A stretch of DNA of 64,000 nt from an uncultured Lachnospiraceae bacterium (GCA_910579465.1 CAJTUB010000004.1:186436-250435), one strand, 5' to 3'. Shown: positions 44,070 to 53,675, counted from the stretch's first letter. The notes: generated by a model from the sequence alone, not told the origin. Program-made: numbers and translations.

Positions 44070-46660
44070 ATATTTTTACGAAGGTAACATGGAAAACAAT
44101 GAAGCAGAACCGCGTCCGGACGCTGGTTACCATTGTCGGCGTGATTCTTTCTGCCGCCATGTTTACGGCGGTGACTACCTTTTGTTCGAGTCTGATGGAC
44201 TTTTGCAAGCGAAGCTATATCTACCATAACGGAAGCGGGCATATTTCGGTAGAGAGTGCGGATTCGCTGTTGTATGCGAAGCTTTACGCGGATTCGGATA
44301 CCGCGTCGTTTGCAAGCGCGGAGCATCTCGGGTATGCCGTGTTTGAGAGTAAGAACAGTGAGAAGCCGTATTTGCATGTATTAGGGGCAGATAGTACATT
44401 TTTTGAGCAGATGCCGGTGCATCTTACGAGCGGCAGGCTGCCGGAGACGGATACGGAGCTTTTGCTGCCGTACCATTTGTTTACGAACGGCGGCTTTTCC
44501 GCGGAAATCGGGAGCAAGCTTACGCTCTCCCTGGGGGAACGCACGCTCGGCGGGGAGAAGCTGGGACAGAATATTCCTTTTCTTCATGACGGTGAGGAAG
44601 AGCATAACGGGCTGGAAGTGTTTACGCCGCTTACGGAAAAGACCTATACGGTAGTCGGTATTTATGAAAGACCTTCGTTTGAGGACTATAATGCGCCGGG
44701 CTATACGGTGCTGACACGTTCCAGCGGGGAGCCTCTGGCAGACGGGGAGTATTATCTGTCGGTCATTCTGAAAAGACCTGCAAAGACGATGAGGGCCTAT
44801 ATGGAACGGAATGCGCTGGACTCTTACGATGGTCTTTGGGTGAACTGGCAGGTTCTGATGTTTTCCGGCGTATGGCAGTATGATAATTTTATTCCGTTTG
44901 TAGGCGGAATGGCGTTTATCGCGTGTATCCTGATTTTGCTTGGTTCGGTTGTTATGATTTACAGTGTGTTTTCGATTTCGGTCAGCGAACGGACAAAGCA
45001 GTTCGGGTTGCTGGCTTCAGTCGGTGCGACGAAGCGCCAGATACGGCGGTGTGTGCTTGCAGAGGCGGGAATCGTCTCGGCAGCCGGGATTCCGCTCGGT
45101 CTGCTTTCCGGCATTGCCGGGATGGGGGTTACGCTTGCCCTGGTCGGGGATAAGTTCCGGAATATGTTGTCCTCGCCTTATGCCATGCGGCTCTGGGTTT
45201 CGGTGCCTGCCGTCGTGGCAGCAGCGCTGGTTACGCTTTTCACGGTGCTTTTGTCGGTGTGGATTCCGTCGAGACGTGCGACGAAGATTACTGCAATCGA
45301 GGCAATCCGGCAGAGCAGGGAGATTACTACGGGAAACAGACAGGTAAAGATGTCAAAGCCGGCGTACCGCCTGTTCGGGCTGGAAGGAATGCTTGCAAAG
45401 AAGTATTTCAAACGCAGTAAGAAAAAGTACCGCACGACAGTCATTTCCCTTACGCTTAGTATTGTTCTGTTTGTTTCCAGCAGCGTATTCGGCAGCGGGC
45501 TTTCCTCCTCGGTATCGGGTAGCGCGAATGTTTCGGATGTGGACGTCGTATACTATCCGGACGATATGGTGGAGCTTCCGGAGCTGGCACAGTGCTTCTC
45601 TCAGGTAGAGGGTATACAGGAAATGACATATAGTACCAGAAGGTCAGGGGGAATTGTGTTAGATGAGGAGAAGCTGACAAAGGAATACAGGGAGTATATA
45701 GAAAAGTTCCCGCTGAGCCTGATGGAAGAAATGGAAGAGCCGGTCAAGATGGAATATATCCATTATGTGGAGGACGGGGTATATGACCGGTTGGCCGGGC
45801 AATGCGGAATCCCGGAGGAGGTCTGTGCATCGGAAAATCCGCCTGCGGTCGTGCTGAACCGCCGGCAGTTTACGGTATATTATACCGAGATGAATGGCGA
45901 GGCCAACCGTCTGAGCTATGACATGCAGATGCTGAGGACGGAGGTTTCTGAGATTGAGATTGTGGATATTTATACAGAGACACTCGAGAAAAGTCTGGCA
46001 CAGATCGGCGGCAAAACAGAAGAGAAGCCGTTCGGAATCGGAGATTTTGAAGGCAGGGGCGACGGAATACTGATGATTTATCCGGAGCGCGCCAGGGTGC
46101 CGGAGGAACGGGACGTTACAAAGTTCTATTTCAAGGCATCTGACTATGATACGATGATTCGCGGAATCGAGCAGGTAATTAAGGAAAATACATGGAGCGA
46201 CGAAGGGCTTATGGATTATGTGGCAATGCAGAAGGAGCAGAAGGATATGGTGACTCTGGCAAAGGTGTTCTCCTATGGGTTTATCAGCCTGCTTTCGCTG
46301 ATTTCCGTGGTAAACGTATTCCATACGATTTCTACGAATATTGCACTGCGCCGCCGTGATTTTGCAATGCTCCGTTCCGTGGGGATGAGTAAGAAGGGGC
46401 TTCTGCGGATGATGCATTATGAATGTCTCCTGTATGGCTCGAAAGCGCTGATGTACGGACTTCCGCTTTCCGCCCTTATGGCAGCATTGATTCATAATGT
46501 AACGACAAATGTCTATGAGTCAGGGTTTACCCTGCCGTGGGTGCCGATGGGAATTGCTTCCCTCAGTGTGTTTGCAGTCGTATTTGTTACGATGCTGTAC
46601 AGCATGCGCAAAATCAAAAAGGAGAATCCGATGGATTCGCTGAAGAACGAGAATATATAA
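44066..46660 (+). CDS. FtsX-type ABC transporter permease
   Basis: 864 residues. An N-terminal membrane helix (about 18-40) and a large outer domain (about 50-280). A first FtsX block of three helices lies near 285-420, with ERTKQFGLLASVGATKRQIRR; the connecting and second outer region spans 450-720. The second FtsX block holds RRRDFAMLRSVGMSKKGLLRM (about 750-860). It is longer than classic BceB and has two full FtsX domains. Partner of the upstream ATPase; likely regulated by the nearby two-component system. Confidence 0.92.
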   Translation: MNIFTKVTWKTMKQNRVRTLVTIVGVILSAAMFTAVTTFCSSLMDFCKRSYIYHNGSGHISVESADSLLYAKLYADSDTASFASAEHLGYAVFESKNSEKPYLHVLGADSTFFEQMPVHLTSGRLPETDTELLLPYHLFTNGGFSAEIGSKLTLSLGERTLGGEKLGQNIPFLHDGEEEHNGLEVFTPLTEKTYTVVGIYERPSFEDYNAPGYTVLTRSSGEPLADGEYYLSVILKRPAKTMRAYMERNALDSYDGLWVNWQVLMFSGVWQYDNFIPFVGGMAFIACILILLGSVVMIYSVFSISVSERTKQFGLLASVGATKRQIRRCVLAEAGIVSAAGIPLGLLSGIAGMGVTLALVGDKFRNMLSSPYAMRLWVSVPAVVAAALVTLFTVLLSVWIPSRRATKITAIEAIRQSREITTGNRQVKMSKPAYRLFGLEGMLAKKYFKRSKKKYRTTVISLTLSIVLFVSSSVFGSGLSSSVSGSANVSDVDVVYYPDDMVELPELAQCFSQVEGIQEMTYSTRRSGGIVLDEEKLTKEYREYIEKFPLSLMEEMEEPVKMEYIHYVEDGVYDRLAGQCGIPEEVCASENPPAVVLNRRQFTVYYTEMNGEANRLSYDMQMLRTEVSEIEIVDIYTETLEKSLAQIGGKTEEKPFGIGDFEGRGDGILMIYPERARVPEERDVTKFYFKASDYDTMIRGIEQVIKENTWSDEGLMDYVAMQKEQKDMVTLAKVFSYGFISLLSLISVVNVFHTISTNIALRRRDFAMLRSVGMSKKGLLRMMHYECLLYGSKALMYGLPLSALMAALIHNVTTNVYESGFTLPWVPMGIASLSVFAVVFVTMLYSMRKIKKENPMDSLKNENI

Positions 46661-46667
46661 GGTTATA

Positions 46668-47321
46668 TCAGAATTTAACTTTTAATCGTTCTTCGAATTG
46701 CGGATAAAACGGCAGTTCCTTTTGGTAAGGTGTAAGGAAAAAGATTTTTAAAAATGCAGTAGTAAGCGCGGAAATTTCCGCATGACCGGAGGCTTTTTCA
46801 ATTCGCTGCTTCGTTTCGGTTACGAGACGGTTCCAGCGGAGGAGAAAGCCTTCGTACTGTTCTGCCTCAGGGATACCGAGCCATTTTTTCAGTTTTACCT
46901 TCGGTGTGACCGGATTCGGGCATTCGTGAATCTGGAGGATATAGTAAAGAGAATCGTCTTTAAAGTAACGTGCCAAAGGGAACAGGCGGCAGAGACCCGG
47001 ACGGCAGGCATGGATACGGCAGGTGCCGTTTTCCTCTAAGAACGGGCAGCTGTTTGTCTCCGCGGAGAAGCTTAAGTGCGGAAGCAGAAGCCGGTTCTCC
47101 GGTTTCAGGGAAATCACCTGCCTGGCGTAAAGCGCTTCAAAGGAAAGACCTGGAAGAATGGCAAGCTGATAAAAGTCGTAAGGGTCCAGGGTAATTGTGT
47201 CTTCTGCAAAGCGGCAGCAGGAAGCGGCGCCCTGACAGCCGTCACAGCCAAGCCTTACCATATCGTTTAATGTATAGAGCTTTCCGTCAGAGATTTCCTC
47301 AAGATTCACTTTATGTTCCAT
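46668..47321 (-). CDS. YkgJ-type CxxC cluster protein
   Basis: 217 residues from ATG 47321 (AAGGAGGA). Cysteines CDGCQGAASCCRF at the N-terminus, then NSCPFLEENGTCRIHACRPGLCRLFP, as in the zinc or iron-sulfur cluster family UPF0153/YkgJ. It is the last gene of the minus-strand ABC operon (14 bp after the permease). Function unknown; its presence with an ABC-2 exporter is noted only as linkage. Confidence 0.82.
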   Translation of the reverse strand: MEHKVNLEEISDGKLYTLNDMVRLGCDGCQGAASCCRFAEDTITLDPYDFYQLAILPGLSFEALYARQVISLKPENRLLLPHLSFSAETNSCPFLEENGTCRIHACRPGLCRLFPLARYFKDDSLYYILQIHECPNPVTPKVKLKKWLGIPEAEQYEGFLLRWNRLVTETKQRIEKASGHAEISALTTAFLKIFFLTPYQKELPFYPQFEERLKVKF

Positions 47322-47335
47322 AGCAGATTCCTCCT

Positions 47336-48424
47336 TCAGAAAAAGAGCAGATAGTAGTAGGTCGGCAGGGCATAGCGGACGATTTTCATCCATGGGAAGA
47401 AGGAGGATAAATCCGCAATGACCGGGGTAAAAACAAGGGTGCAGAGCAACAGCATCGGAAAGGCGGCGCAAAGCATCGTATGGCTCCGGATGACGGCTCC
47501 AAGCAGGGCGTAGAACAGGAGCAAAAGGAGCAGATAGCAGGAGAGTGACAGCACCTCCCACAAAAGATTGCGGATGCAGCCGGAAATGCCAAGGGCGAGC
47601 AGGGAAGCTAGCCCTGCCGGAAGCAGATAGGAAAGCATGGTAAGCGCCATGCAGAGGGGGCGTTCCATATGGTGCAGCCGTTTGTATAAGCCGTTCCGAC
47701 GGTCAGCATGCAGGGTCAGCAGGGCGAGGAACCCGCAAAGCAGCAGAAAGACTGCGGTAAGGCCGCGGAACAACGGGAAGACGGCAGCAGCCGTACCATC
47801 GGTATTTTCTTCGATGCCTTTGGAAGAGAGGAAAGTCACTTCAAAAGAGAACGTATCGCCGCCCAGCAGATAGGAGCGGTAGCTGTGTTCTATTTTCGCC
47901 TCTGTGACCGGCGGCAGCAGAAAGGCAGCGGCGGCTTCATTGCTGAACGGGAGGTCTCCTGCGGCGGTAAGGGTTTCCTTCAACAGATGAAGGGAATATT
48001 CTTCAAACAGGGTTGCATAAACAAGTTCGTTTAAAACACCTTTGCAGGTGGTAGTTTCCGAAACAAGTACGGTAATCAGGTTTTTCAGGTGGTGCCTGTC
48101 AAGCTCCGCCTGCAAGGGCTTTTGGAAGAGATAGCCGCATTCGGCGCGTCCGTTTTCCACAAGTCTTGTAAGCTCTTCTTTGGAAGAAACTTCAAAAAAG
48201 CGGAAGAGGGAATCGTTTCCCGCAAGAAGCTTTTGGCAAAGGGCTTCGGCGAGAGGGTCGTCTGTTTCAAGACAGAGAGCCGCAGGAATGCGGGAATCCT
48301 GTTCGGTACGGAAGCTCAGGGACAGCACAAAAAGAGTCAGAGGAAATAAGAGCAGCAAAAGCAGGATGGATTTGCTTTTCCAAAGACGTTTCAATTGTAA
48401 ACGGAAAAAAACAGTATAGTTCAT
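47336..48424 (-). CDS. ABC-2 type transporter permease
   Basis: 362 residues from ATG 48424 after AAGGAGGC. One N-terminal helix (about 19-39), a soluble outer region of about 200 residues and a C-terminal bundle of five or six helices: the ABC-2 membrane (YhgE/Pip-like) layout. Its ATG overlaps the end of the preceding permease gene, so the two half-transporters are coupled and probably form a heterodimer. Confidence 0.87.
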   Translation of the reverse strand: MNYTVFFRLQLKRLWKSKSILLLLLLFPLTLFVLSLSFRTEQDSRIPAALCLETDDPLAEALCQKLLAGNDSLFRFFEVSSKEELTRLVENGRAECGYLFQKPLQAELDRHHLKNLITVLVSETTTCKGVLNELVYATLFEEYSLHLLKETLTAAGDLPFSNEAAAAFLLPPVTEAKIEHSYRSYLLGGDTFSFEVTFLSSKGIEENTDGTAAAVFPLFRGLTAVFLLLCGFLALLTLHADRRNGLYKRLHHMERPLCMALTMLSYLLPAGLASLLALGISGCIRNLLWEVLSLSCYLLLLLLFYALLGAVIRSHTMLCAAFPMLLLCTLVFTPVIADLSSFFPWMKIVRYALPTYYYLLFF

Positions 48425-49617
48425 ACGCTGCCTCCTTTTCTGCGAAGGAAAGAGAAGAGACCTAAGAGCGGCAGGAGGGCCGCAGTATGTGCCAGAACAA
48501 GCAAGGTATCCTTTATGGTAAGCGCGTCTCCCGCCAGTCTGCGGAGTCCTGTAAGACACGCGCCAAGCGGAAGAAACGGGGTAAGCGAATCAAATACGGC
48601 GGGCAGAAAGGCATAAGGAAGAAAGCCACCCGCGGCGAAAATCATCAGAAGACCGGAAAAGGAAAAGACCAGAAATCCTCTTCCCGCATTCCGGAACAGG
48701 GAAAAAAGAACCTGTGTGTAGGCCGAAAGGCAGAGGATAAGACAAAACAGGAACAAAATGGCTGTCGGGGAAAGCGTAAGCTCCGGCAGCAGAACAGAGC
48801 CTCCGAGGGAAAGCAGGAGGACTGCAAAGCAATAGAACAGCACCAGAGGCAGAAAAAGGCTTGCTTCCATACAAAAGGAGCCGATTCCGTTCCGGCGCAG
48901 CTGGTCGGACAGCGTCTTTGGCAGTGCCGAGCAGAGAAAGGTACCCATTCCTGCTCCAAAAAACAGTAAAAGGCATAAAAACAAAGTGCATCCATAATAT
49001 TCAGGCAGGGAAAGCTCCCCGGTTGCTGAAGAAGAGGCGGTGTGAAACGCCGACTCCCTGTCCAGTGCATACTGGAGATTTGTCAGGTTGATTTCAGTGG
49101 AAACGTCAGATAAGTCTCCGGACAGACCATATTCACGGTACAAGTCGGAGGCCGCATAAATGCCTGCCTGGGCGGAGCCAAGCGTTAGTGCGCCTGCTTC
49201 TGCATATTTTGCCAGCAGAAGGGAAGGAAAGGAAGTTCCCTCCGGAAGATACAGCCTGGCGGGAATGTTGGTAGCGTCCAGAATACCGGAAAACATCTTT
49301 TCCGGAAGAAGCAAAACGGCGCAAACGGTTCCGTCTGCCAGCGCAGCCATGGCTTCCTCTTCCTCCATCAGCAGGAACGAAAAGCTTCCTGCTGCATCGG
49401 TATTGGTAATCAGTGGAAATATAAAGTCGAGGTAGGCCTGCGTATCCTGGTTGACCAGGGCAACCGGAGCAAGAAGCGTACCGGTGGTGTCCGTGTGATG
49501 CTTTTGCGCCCAAAAAACAGCCATACCGGCAAGGAAAAGCGGTATGGCCGCTCCGGCAATCAGCCGGGGAACTGCCTTGACAGCACGCTTTAATTGTAAG
49601 AAAAAGAGTACGTTCAT
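48421..49617 (-). CDS. ABC-2 type transporter permease
   Basis: 398 residues with the same layout as its neighbour: helix about 18-38, outer region to about 215, then six helices. Start ATG 49617 follows GGGAGGAA. Paired with the downstream permease and the ATPase encoded at the head of the operon. Confidence 0.87.
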   Translation of the reverse strand: MNVLFFLQLKRAVKAVPRLIAGAAIPLFLAGMAVFWAQKHHTDTTGTLLAPVALVNQDTQAYLDFIFPLITNTDAAGSFSFLLMEEEEAMAALADGTVCAVLLLPEKMFSGILDATNIPARLYLPEGTSFPSLLLAKYAEAGALTLGSAQAGIYAASDLYREYGLSGDLSDVSTEINLTNLQYALDRESAFHTASSSATGELSLPEYYGCTLFLCLLLFFGAGMGTFLCSALPKTLSDQLRRNGIGSFCMEASLFLPLVLFYCFAVLLLSLGGSVLLPELTLSPTAILFLFCLILCLSAYTQVLFSLFRNAGRGFLVFSFSGLLMIFAAGGFLPYAFLPAVFDSLTPFLPLGACLTGLRRLAGDALTIKDTLLVLAHTAALLPLLGLFSFLRRKGGSV

Positions 49618-49673
49618 GGCAGTTCCTCCCTGTCGGTATGGTATGAGAACAAGATTTTTTCAGTAGTTCAAAA

Positions 49674-51116
49674 TTAAAGTCCGAGACCTTCTAACAGTCC
49701 GGAAAGCAGAGGATCATTCTGCAGTTTGGTCATGATTTCGGTGATAAGCCCCGAAAAGGCAGTCTCATCCATCTTAAGAAGCTCGTGCTCCGTACCGGTC
49801 GGAAGCTCGATGTCACATGCAGTTATATCCGTATAGGAGCTTCCGGAAATGGTGAAGGAAAGGAGTCCCGGGCAGTCAAGCTCAAAGAAATCAAGGTCAA
49901 AGTGATACTTCTTTCCCTTTTCGACACTCCGGTAGGAGCCCTCTGTAGAAAACTCTGCGGTAAAGTCGCCTGCGGTCAGCCTGCCGTTATAGGACATGGA
50001 CAGGTTTTCCATATCGAGCTTCTGTGAAGCAGTGAGGGTGATTCTCTGTCCCATGAAGTTTGCAGACAGCTTTGCCTCGACATTCTCTAACGGGGAGTTC
50101 TCGCCGGAAAGTATGGAAGAGAAGGTAACGGTAATGCCCTGGATATTAAGCTCGGAGCCCATATAGCATACATAGCCGTCCTTGTTCACCGCAACCGTAA
50201 GTACGATATCACCAAGCGTATTTACAATTTCTTCAACAAAAGCGGTAATTTCCTCTGCACTCGGCATGTCGATATCCGCAATATTAACGGATTCGGCACT
50301 TAATGCATCAAGGAAAGAGTCAAGGAAATACTGTACAGATGCTGAAACCAGGTCCCGGTAGGAATCCTTCGAAATCGTCATGTTATATACTTTCTTTGCA
50401 GAAACTTCGCTCGGAAGGGTGACATCATTCTTCTTTACTTCCTCGGTCACAATCTGCTTCATCATAGCATCGTATGCGTTGGTGATGCTTTCAGGAAGAG
50501 TCGTGTCAATTTTGGTCTCTGTCGTGAAGAAGTTCCAGATGCTGGCGGTCAGTTCATCCGGAATCTCAATACCGGAGGATGCCAGTTCAGAGGAAATTGC
50601 CTTTCCAAGGAAGGAATCCGAGGCAAGGTCTTCTTTCAGTGTGGCAAGATCAACCGAAAGACTGCCGCTTAACAGCTGCGGTGCCGTAAGGTAGAGCTTG
50701 GAAGCATCTGCAAAGGCATTTAAGGTCAGATAGGTGTTATTGCCGTAAGAAATGCCGATGACAGATTTCAGCTGCTCCTTTGCAACGTTGGTTGCATTGT
50801 CAATTGAGAAGCCGATACCGGACAAAAGGGAGGCATATTCGCCAAACATGTCGCCGGACAGATTCTGCAGAGTCATCGTGACACCGGAAGAGTAAGGGGT
50901 CTTATCGGCAATTGCCTTCTGGATTTCAGAGATTCCCAGAAGATTTTCGAGCGGGGAAGAGGAGGAAAAGGTCTTCTCAAAGGCCTTATCTACGGCTTCC
51001 CGCGGAGTTTCTTTTTTACAGCCGACGCATCCTAAAAGCAATGCAAGGACTGCAATGAAGGAGACAAGGAGCTTTTTGGTCTTGCGCCCGGTCATGTTTT
51101 CTTTTGCTGCATTCAT
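49674..51116 (-). CDS. Large lipoprotein of the ABC operon, unknown
   Basis: 480 residues; hydrophobic signal about 14-30 with a lipobox (LLGC or CVGC, Cys 30/33). Mostly beta structure with repeated motifs such as ITLTASQKLDMENLSMSYNGRL and YHFDLDFFELDCPG, like the LppX/LolA-type shells that carry lipids. It is the second gene of the operon (20 bp after the ATPase). A role in presenting substrate to the exporter is inference. ATG 51116 after AGGAGGG. Confidence 0.7.
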   Translation of the reverse strand: MNAAKENMTGRKTKKLLVSFIAVLALLLGCVGCKKETPREAVDKAFEKTFSSSSPLENLLGISEIQKAIADKTPYSSGVTMTLQNLSGDMFGEYASLLSGIGFSIDNATNVAKEQLKSVIGISYGNNTYLTLNAFADASKLYLTAPQLLSGSLSVDLATLKEDLASDSFLGKAISSELASSGIEIPDELTASIWNFFTTETKIDTTLPESITNAYDAMMKQIVTEEVKKNDVTLPSEVSAKKVYNMTISKDSYRDLVSASVQYFLDSFLDALSAESVNIADIDMPSAEEITAFVEEIVNTLGDIVLTVAVNKDGYVCYMGSELNIQGITVTFSSILSGENSPLENVEAKLSANFMGQRITLTASQKLDMENLSMSYNGRLTAGDFTAEFSTEGSYRSVEKGKKYHFDLDFFELDCPGLLSFTISGSSYTDITACDIELPTGTEHELLKMDETAFSGLITEIMTKLQNDPLLSGLLEGLGL

Positions 51117-51135
51117 TATAGAACCCTCCTAAAAA

Positions 51136-51804
51136 TTAAAATTGTTGAATCAGAGTACGTTTGTCCTGTCTGACGTCCGCTTCCTGCAGCACGCCGTCTT
51201 TTAATATGTAGATTGTGGTGCAAAGGGAAAATTCGGCCTCTTCATGGGTGGTAAATAATATAATGCCGCCGTTTTTGGTAAAGGAAAGAAGCTGCGTATG
51301 GATTATCTCCTTGCAGGGCAGGTCAAGTGCAGCGGAAGGCTCATCCAGAATTAAAATTTTCGGAGCGTTCTGCAGGACAGAAACAATACTGACTCGTTTT
51401 TTCATACCCTCTGATAGCTTTCTTACCGGTGCAGTGAAGCACTCGGTAAGCCCCATTTGATTGTATAGCTTTTCTAAAGCGTCTTCCGGCAGGGAAGCCG
51501 GATTCTGCTGCCAGAGCTTTAAATTGTCCTGGACAGTAAGCTCAGGAAGCAGTGGATTCAGCTGCGGAACATAGCCTACCGTTTTTGCGGGCGCACTGCT
51601 TCTGGAATACAGTGGTGCGCCGTGATACAAAAGGGAACCGGAAGCGGGGGATAAGACCCCTGCCAGAACGGAAAGCAGAGTGGACTTTCCACAGCCGTTT
51701 TTTCCGATAATACCGATGAAATCCCCTTCCTTTGCCGTAAAGCAAATATCACGGAGAACATGCTTTTTCCGGTAGGAAAATGAAAGATGTTCTGCGCACA
51801 GCAT
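51136..51804 (-). CDS. ABC transporter ATP-binding protein
   Basis: 222 residues from ATG 51804. Walker A GKNGCGKST, Q-loop PQLNPLLPELT, signature LSEGMKKRVSI, Walker B ILILDEPSAALD and H-loop TTHEE. First gene of a five-gene operon; its promoter carries a palindromic operator. An N-terminally longer reading is possible but its ATG lacks a ribosome binding site. Confidence 0.93.
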   Translation of the reverse strand: MLCAEHLSFSYRKKHVLRDICFTAKEGDFIGIIGKNGCGKSTLLSVLAGVLSPASGSLLYHGAPLYSRSSAPAKTVGYVPQLNPLLPELTVQDNLKLWQQNPASLPEDALEKLYNQMGLTECFTAPVRKLSEGMKKRVSIVSVLQNAPKILILDEPSAALDLPCKEIIHTQLLSFTKNGGIILFTTHEEAEFSLCTTIYILKDGVLQEADVRQDKRTLIQQF

Positions 51805-51865
51805 AATATGCCGCCTTTCTGGCAATGAAACTGCCGCTGGTTGAAAAGTGGTTACTACGAAAAAG

Positions 51866-51899
51866 AGTATACTATGAAACTTGAAAAAATGCAAGTTTC
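51866..51899 (-). promoter_or_regulatory. ABC operon promoter with palindromic operator
   Basis: Minus strand: TTGCAT (51894-51889), 17 bp, TATACT (51871-51866). Over the -35 lies the perfect inverted repeat GAAACTTG-N8-CAAGTTTC (51876-51899). A repressor dimer is expected to bind there; none of the regulators in this window is an obvious candidate. Confidence 0.8.
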
Positions 51900-51929
51900 T
51901 TTGTAATTTCGTGAGTTTTTGCAATTACG

Positions 51930-53171
51930 TTATTGGGCGCCGAATCGTTTGAGCTCTTCGGATTCGTTTAAAATGTGGCAGCCGTAGAAGCCCTGTTCCT
52001 CCAGCTTTCCAAACAGTTTACCAAGCTTCTTCGGGCGCTCGTATAAAACTACCTCGTATCCGGTGCGGTACTCGTCTGCTTTTGCTAATGCAGGGAGAAT
52101 ATCTGCGGTATCATAAATCACGGCAATGCGCTTCTTGGTTTCCGGAATCTGGTAGTTCATGTCCGCCAGGATGCTGGCAATTCGTTCAAAGCCGATGGAA
52201 AAGCCGACCGCCGGAACGGATTCGTTCAGGAACTTTCCTACCATGTTGTCGTATCTGCCGCCGCCGGCGATGGAGCTTCCGAAGTCCAGGGATTCGATTT
52301 CAAAAATTGCGCCGGTGTAGTAGCCCTGCCCGCGTACCAGGGACCTGTCATAAACGATGGTATAGGCGCCCTTGGCAAGTGTGGTAATGGTTTCCACCAT
52401 ATAGCGGAGGTTTTCCACCGGGGTCTTGTCTTCGCAGTATTTGGCAGCCTCGTCGAGCGTAAACGGCGTAATACTCATCAAATCGACAAATCTTTTTACG
52501 GTCTCCGGCGCAAAGCCCTTTTCCAGAAGCTCTGCAGAAACCCCGTCTGCGCCGATTTTGTCCATTTTGTCAAAGACGATACAGACGCTCTCTGCTTCCT
52601 CCGGTGCAAAGCCGGCAGCAGAAATCAGGCTTTTCAAAATGCGGCGGTCATTGATTTTAATTTTGAAATTGCGGATGCCGATGTTTAAGAGAGCCTTTGC
52701 AGTGGTATCCATCAGCTCGATTTCACTGTTGACAGAGTCGGAGCCGAGGATATCGATATCGCATTGCACAAACTGGCGCAGACGTCCTTTCTGCGGGCGC
52801 TCGGCACGGAATACCTGGTCAATCTGGATGCATTTAAACGGAACCGGAAGGTCTGCGCGGTGGCAGGCATAGTAGCGGGAGAGCGGCACGGTGAGGTCGT
52901 AGCGCAGTCCTAAGTCTGCCAGCTCGCCGGGATTCCCTGAGGCCAGTGCCTTATCCAGCTTGTCCCCCCGTTTTAATACCTTGAAAATCAGCCCGAGGTT
53001 TTCGCCACCTTCGCTTTTATCCAGGTTTTCGATTTCTTCGAGAATCGGCGTCGTAATACGTTCAAAGCCGCAGGAACGGTAGGTCTCCAGGATCTTTGCC
53101 TGCAAATAATCGCGGAGTGCGGTTTCCTTCGGTGAATAGTCATTGGTTCCTTTGACGGATGTAATTTTCAT
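51930..53171 (-). CDS. hisS: Histidyl-tRNA synthetase, short C-terminus
   Basis: Class II synthetase, 413 residues: motif 1 near ERITTPILEEIENL, motif 2 FRAERPQKGRLRQFVQCDIDILG, the histidine-binding LVRGQGYYTGAIFEI, and motif 3 GFSIGFERIA. The anticodon-binding domain (from about 350) is shorter than usual and stops at NESEELKRFGAQ, about 30-40 residues early. Start ATG 53171 with GGAGG. It follows rpsT on the same strand, beyond a terminator. Confidence 0.9.
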   Translation of the reverse strand: MKITSVKGTNDYSPKETALRDYLQAKILETYRSCGFERITTPILEEIENLDKSEGGENLGLIFKVLKRGDKLDKALASGNPGELADLGLRYDLTVPLSRYYACHRADLPVPFKCIQIDQVFRAERPQKGRLRQFVQCDIDILGSDSVNSEIELMDTTAKALLNIGIRNFKIKINDRRILKSLISAAGFAPEEAESVCIVFDKMDKIGADGVSAELLEKGFAPETVKRFVDLMSITPFTLDEAAKYCEDKTPVENLRYMVETITTLAKGAYTIVYDRSLVRGQGYYTGAIFEIESLDFGSSIAGGGRYDNMVGKFLNESVPAVGFSIGFERIASILADMNYQIPETKKRIAVIYDTADILPALAKADEYRTGYEVVLYERPKKLGKLFGKLEEQGFYGCHILNESEELKRFGAQ

Positions 53172-53192
53172 GGAAGCCTCCTTCTTAAAATG

Positions 53193-53238
53193 GAAAAAAG
53201 AAAAGAGGCTGTCGCGCAGACTGCGTGGCGGCCTCTTG
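53193..53238 (-). terminator. Terminator between rpsT and hisS
   Basis: Reading leftward, the stem AAGAGGC/GCCTCTT with inner GC pairing (53203-53237) is followed by a T-rich run (TTCTTTTTTCC). It ends the rpsT transcript; hisS then needs its own promoter or readthrough. No clear promoter was seen in the 20 bp left. Confidence 0.75.
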
Positions 53239-53255
53239 CTCTGTCTTGCATAGCA

Positions 53256-53519
53256 TTAAGCAATTTTATTTACGGCCTTCGTGATGCGGGACACCTTTCT
53301 TGCAGCCGTATTTTTATGGTAAACGCCCTTTGCAGCAGCCTTGTCGATAGCGACAACAGCCTCGGAAAGAGCAGCACCTGCAGCAGCCTTATCGTTTGCA
53401 GCAACCGCAACGTCTACCTTCTTTACTAAAGTCTTAACTTTAGATTTAATCATCTTGTTCCTGAGAGTCTTTGTTTCGATAACGGAAATTCTCTTCTTTG
53501 CGGACTTAATATTTGCCAA
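53256..53519 (-). CDS. rpsT: Ribosomal protein S20
   Basis: 87 residues: [27 protein letters not shown]...[16 protein letters not shown], the normal length and sequence for S20. The start is TTG 53519, six bases after AGGAGGTG; no ATG is available. A TTG start for rpsT is known in E. coli and there contributes to autoregulation. Its 110-base leader is likely structured. Confidence 0.96.
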   Translation of the reverse strand: MANIKSAKKRISVIETKTLRNKMIKSKVKTLVKKVDVAVAANDKAAAGAALSEAVVAIDKAAAKGVYHKNTAARKVSRITKAVNKIA

Positions 53520-53638
53520 GTTCAACACCTCCTATGCTTTTGGATTCGTCCGGACTGCCTGCATACAGGAATCCGGGTTCGCATGATTCTGCTCCCTCGA
53601 AGCCGGACACGGACGTCTCGACGGAAGCATACTTCTAT

Positions 53639-53667
53639 ATCTTAGTATATCCGGCGGATTCTGTCAA
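53639..53667 (-). promoter_or_regulatory. rpsT promoter
   Basis: Minus strand: TTGACA (53667-53662), 17 bp, TAAGAT (53644-53639). The leader from here to rpsT is about 115 bases and GC-rich with inverted repeats, fitting a ribosomal-protein leader. Confidence 0.7.
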
Positions 53668-53675
53668 TACATATT

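Noticed and set aside
45659..46495. 278-codon minus-strand frame inside the permease gene
   Set aside because: Composition is an antisense shadow (His/Leu/Arg-rich), without start signal or domain.
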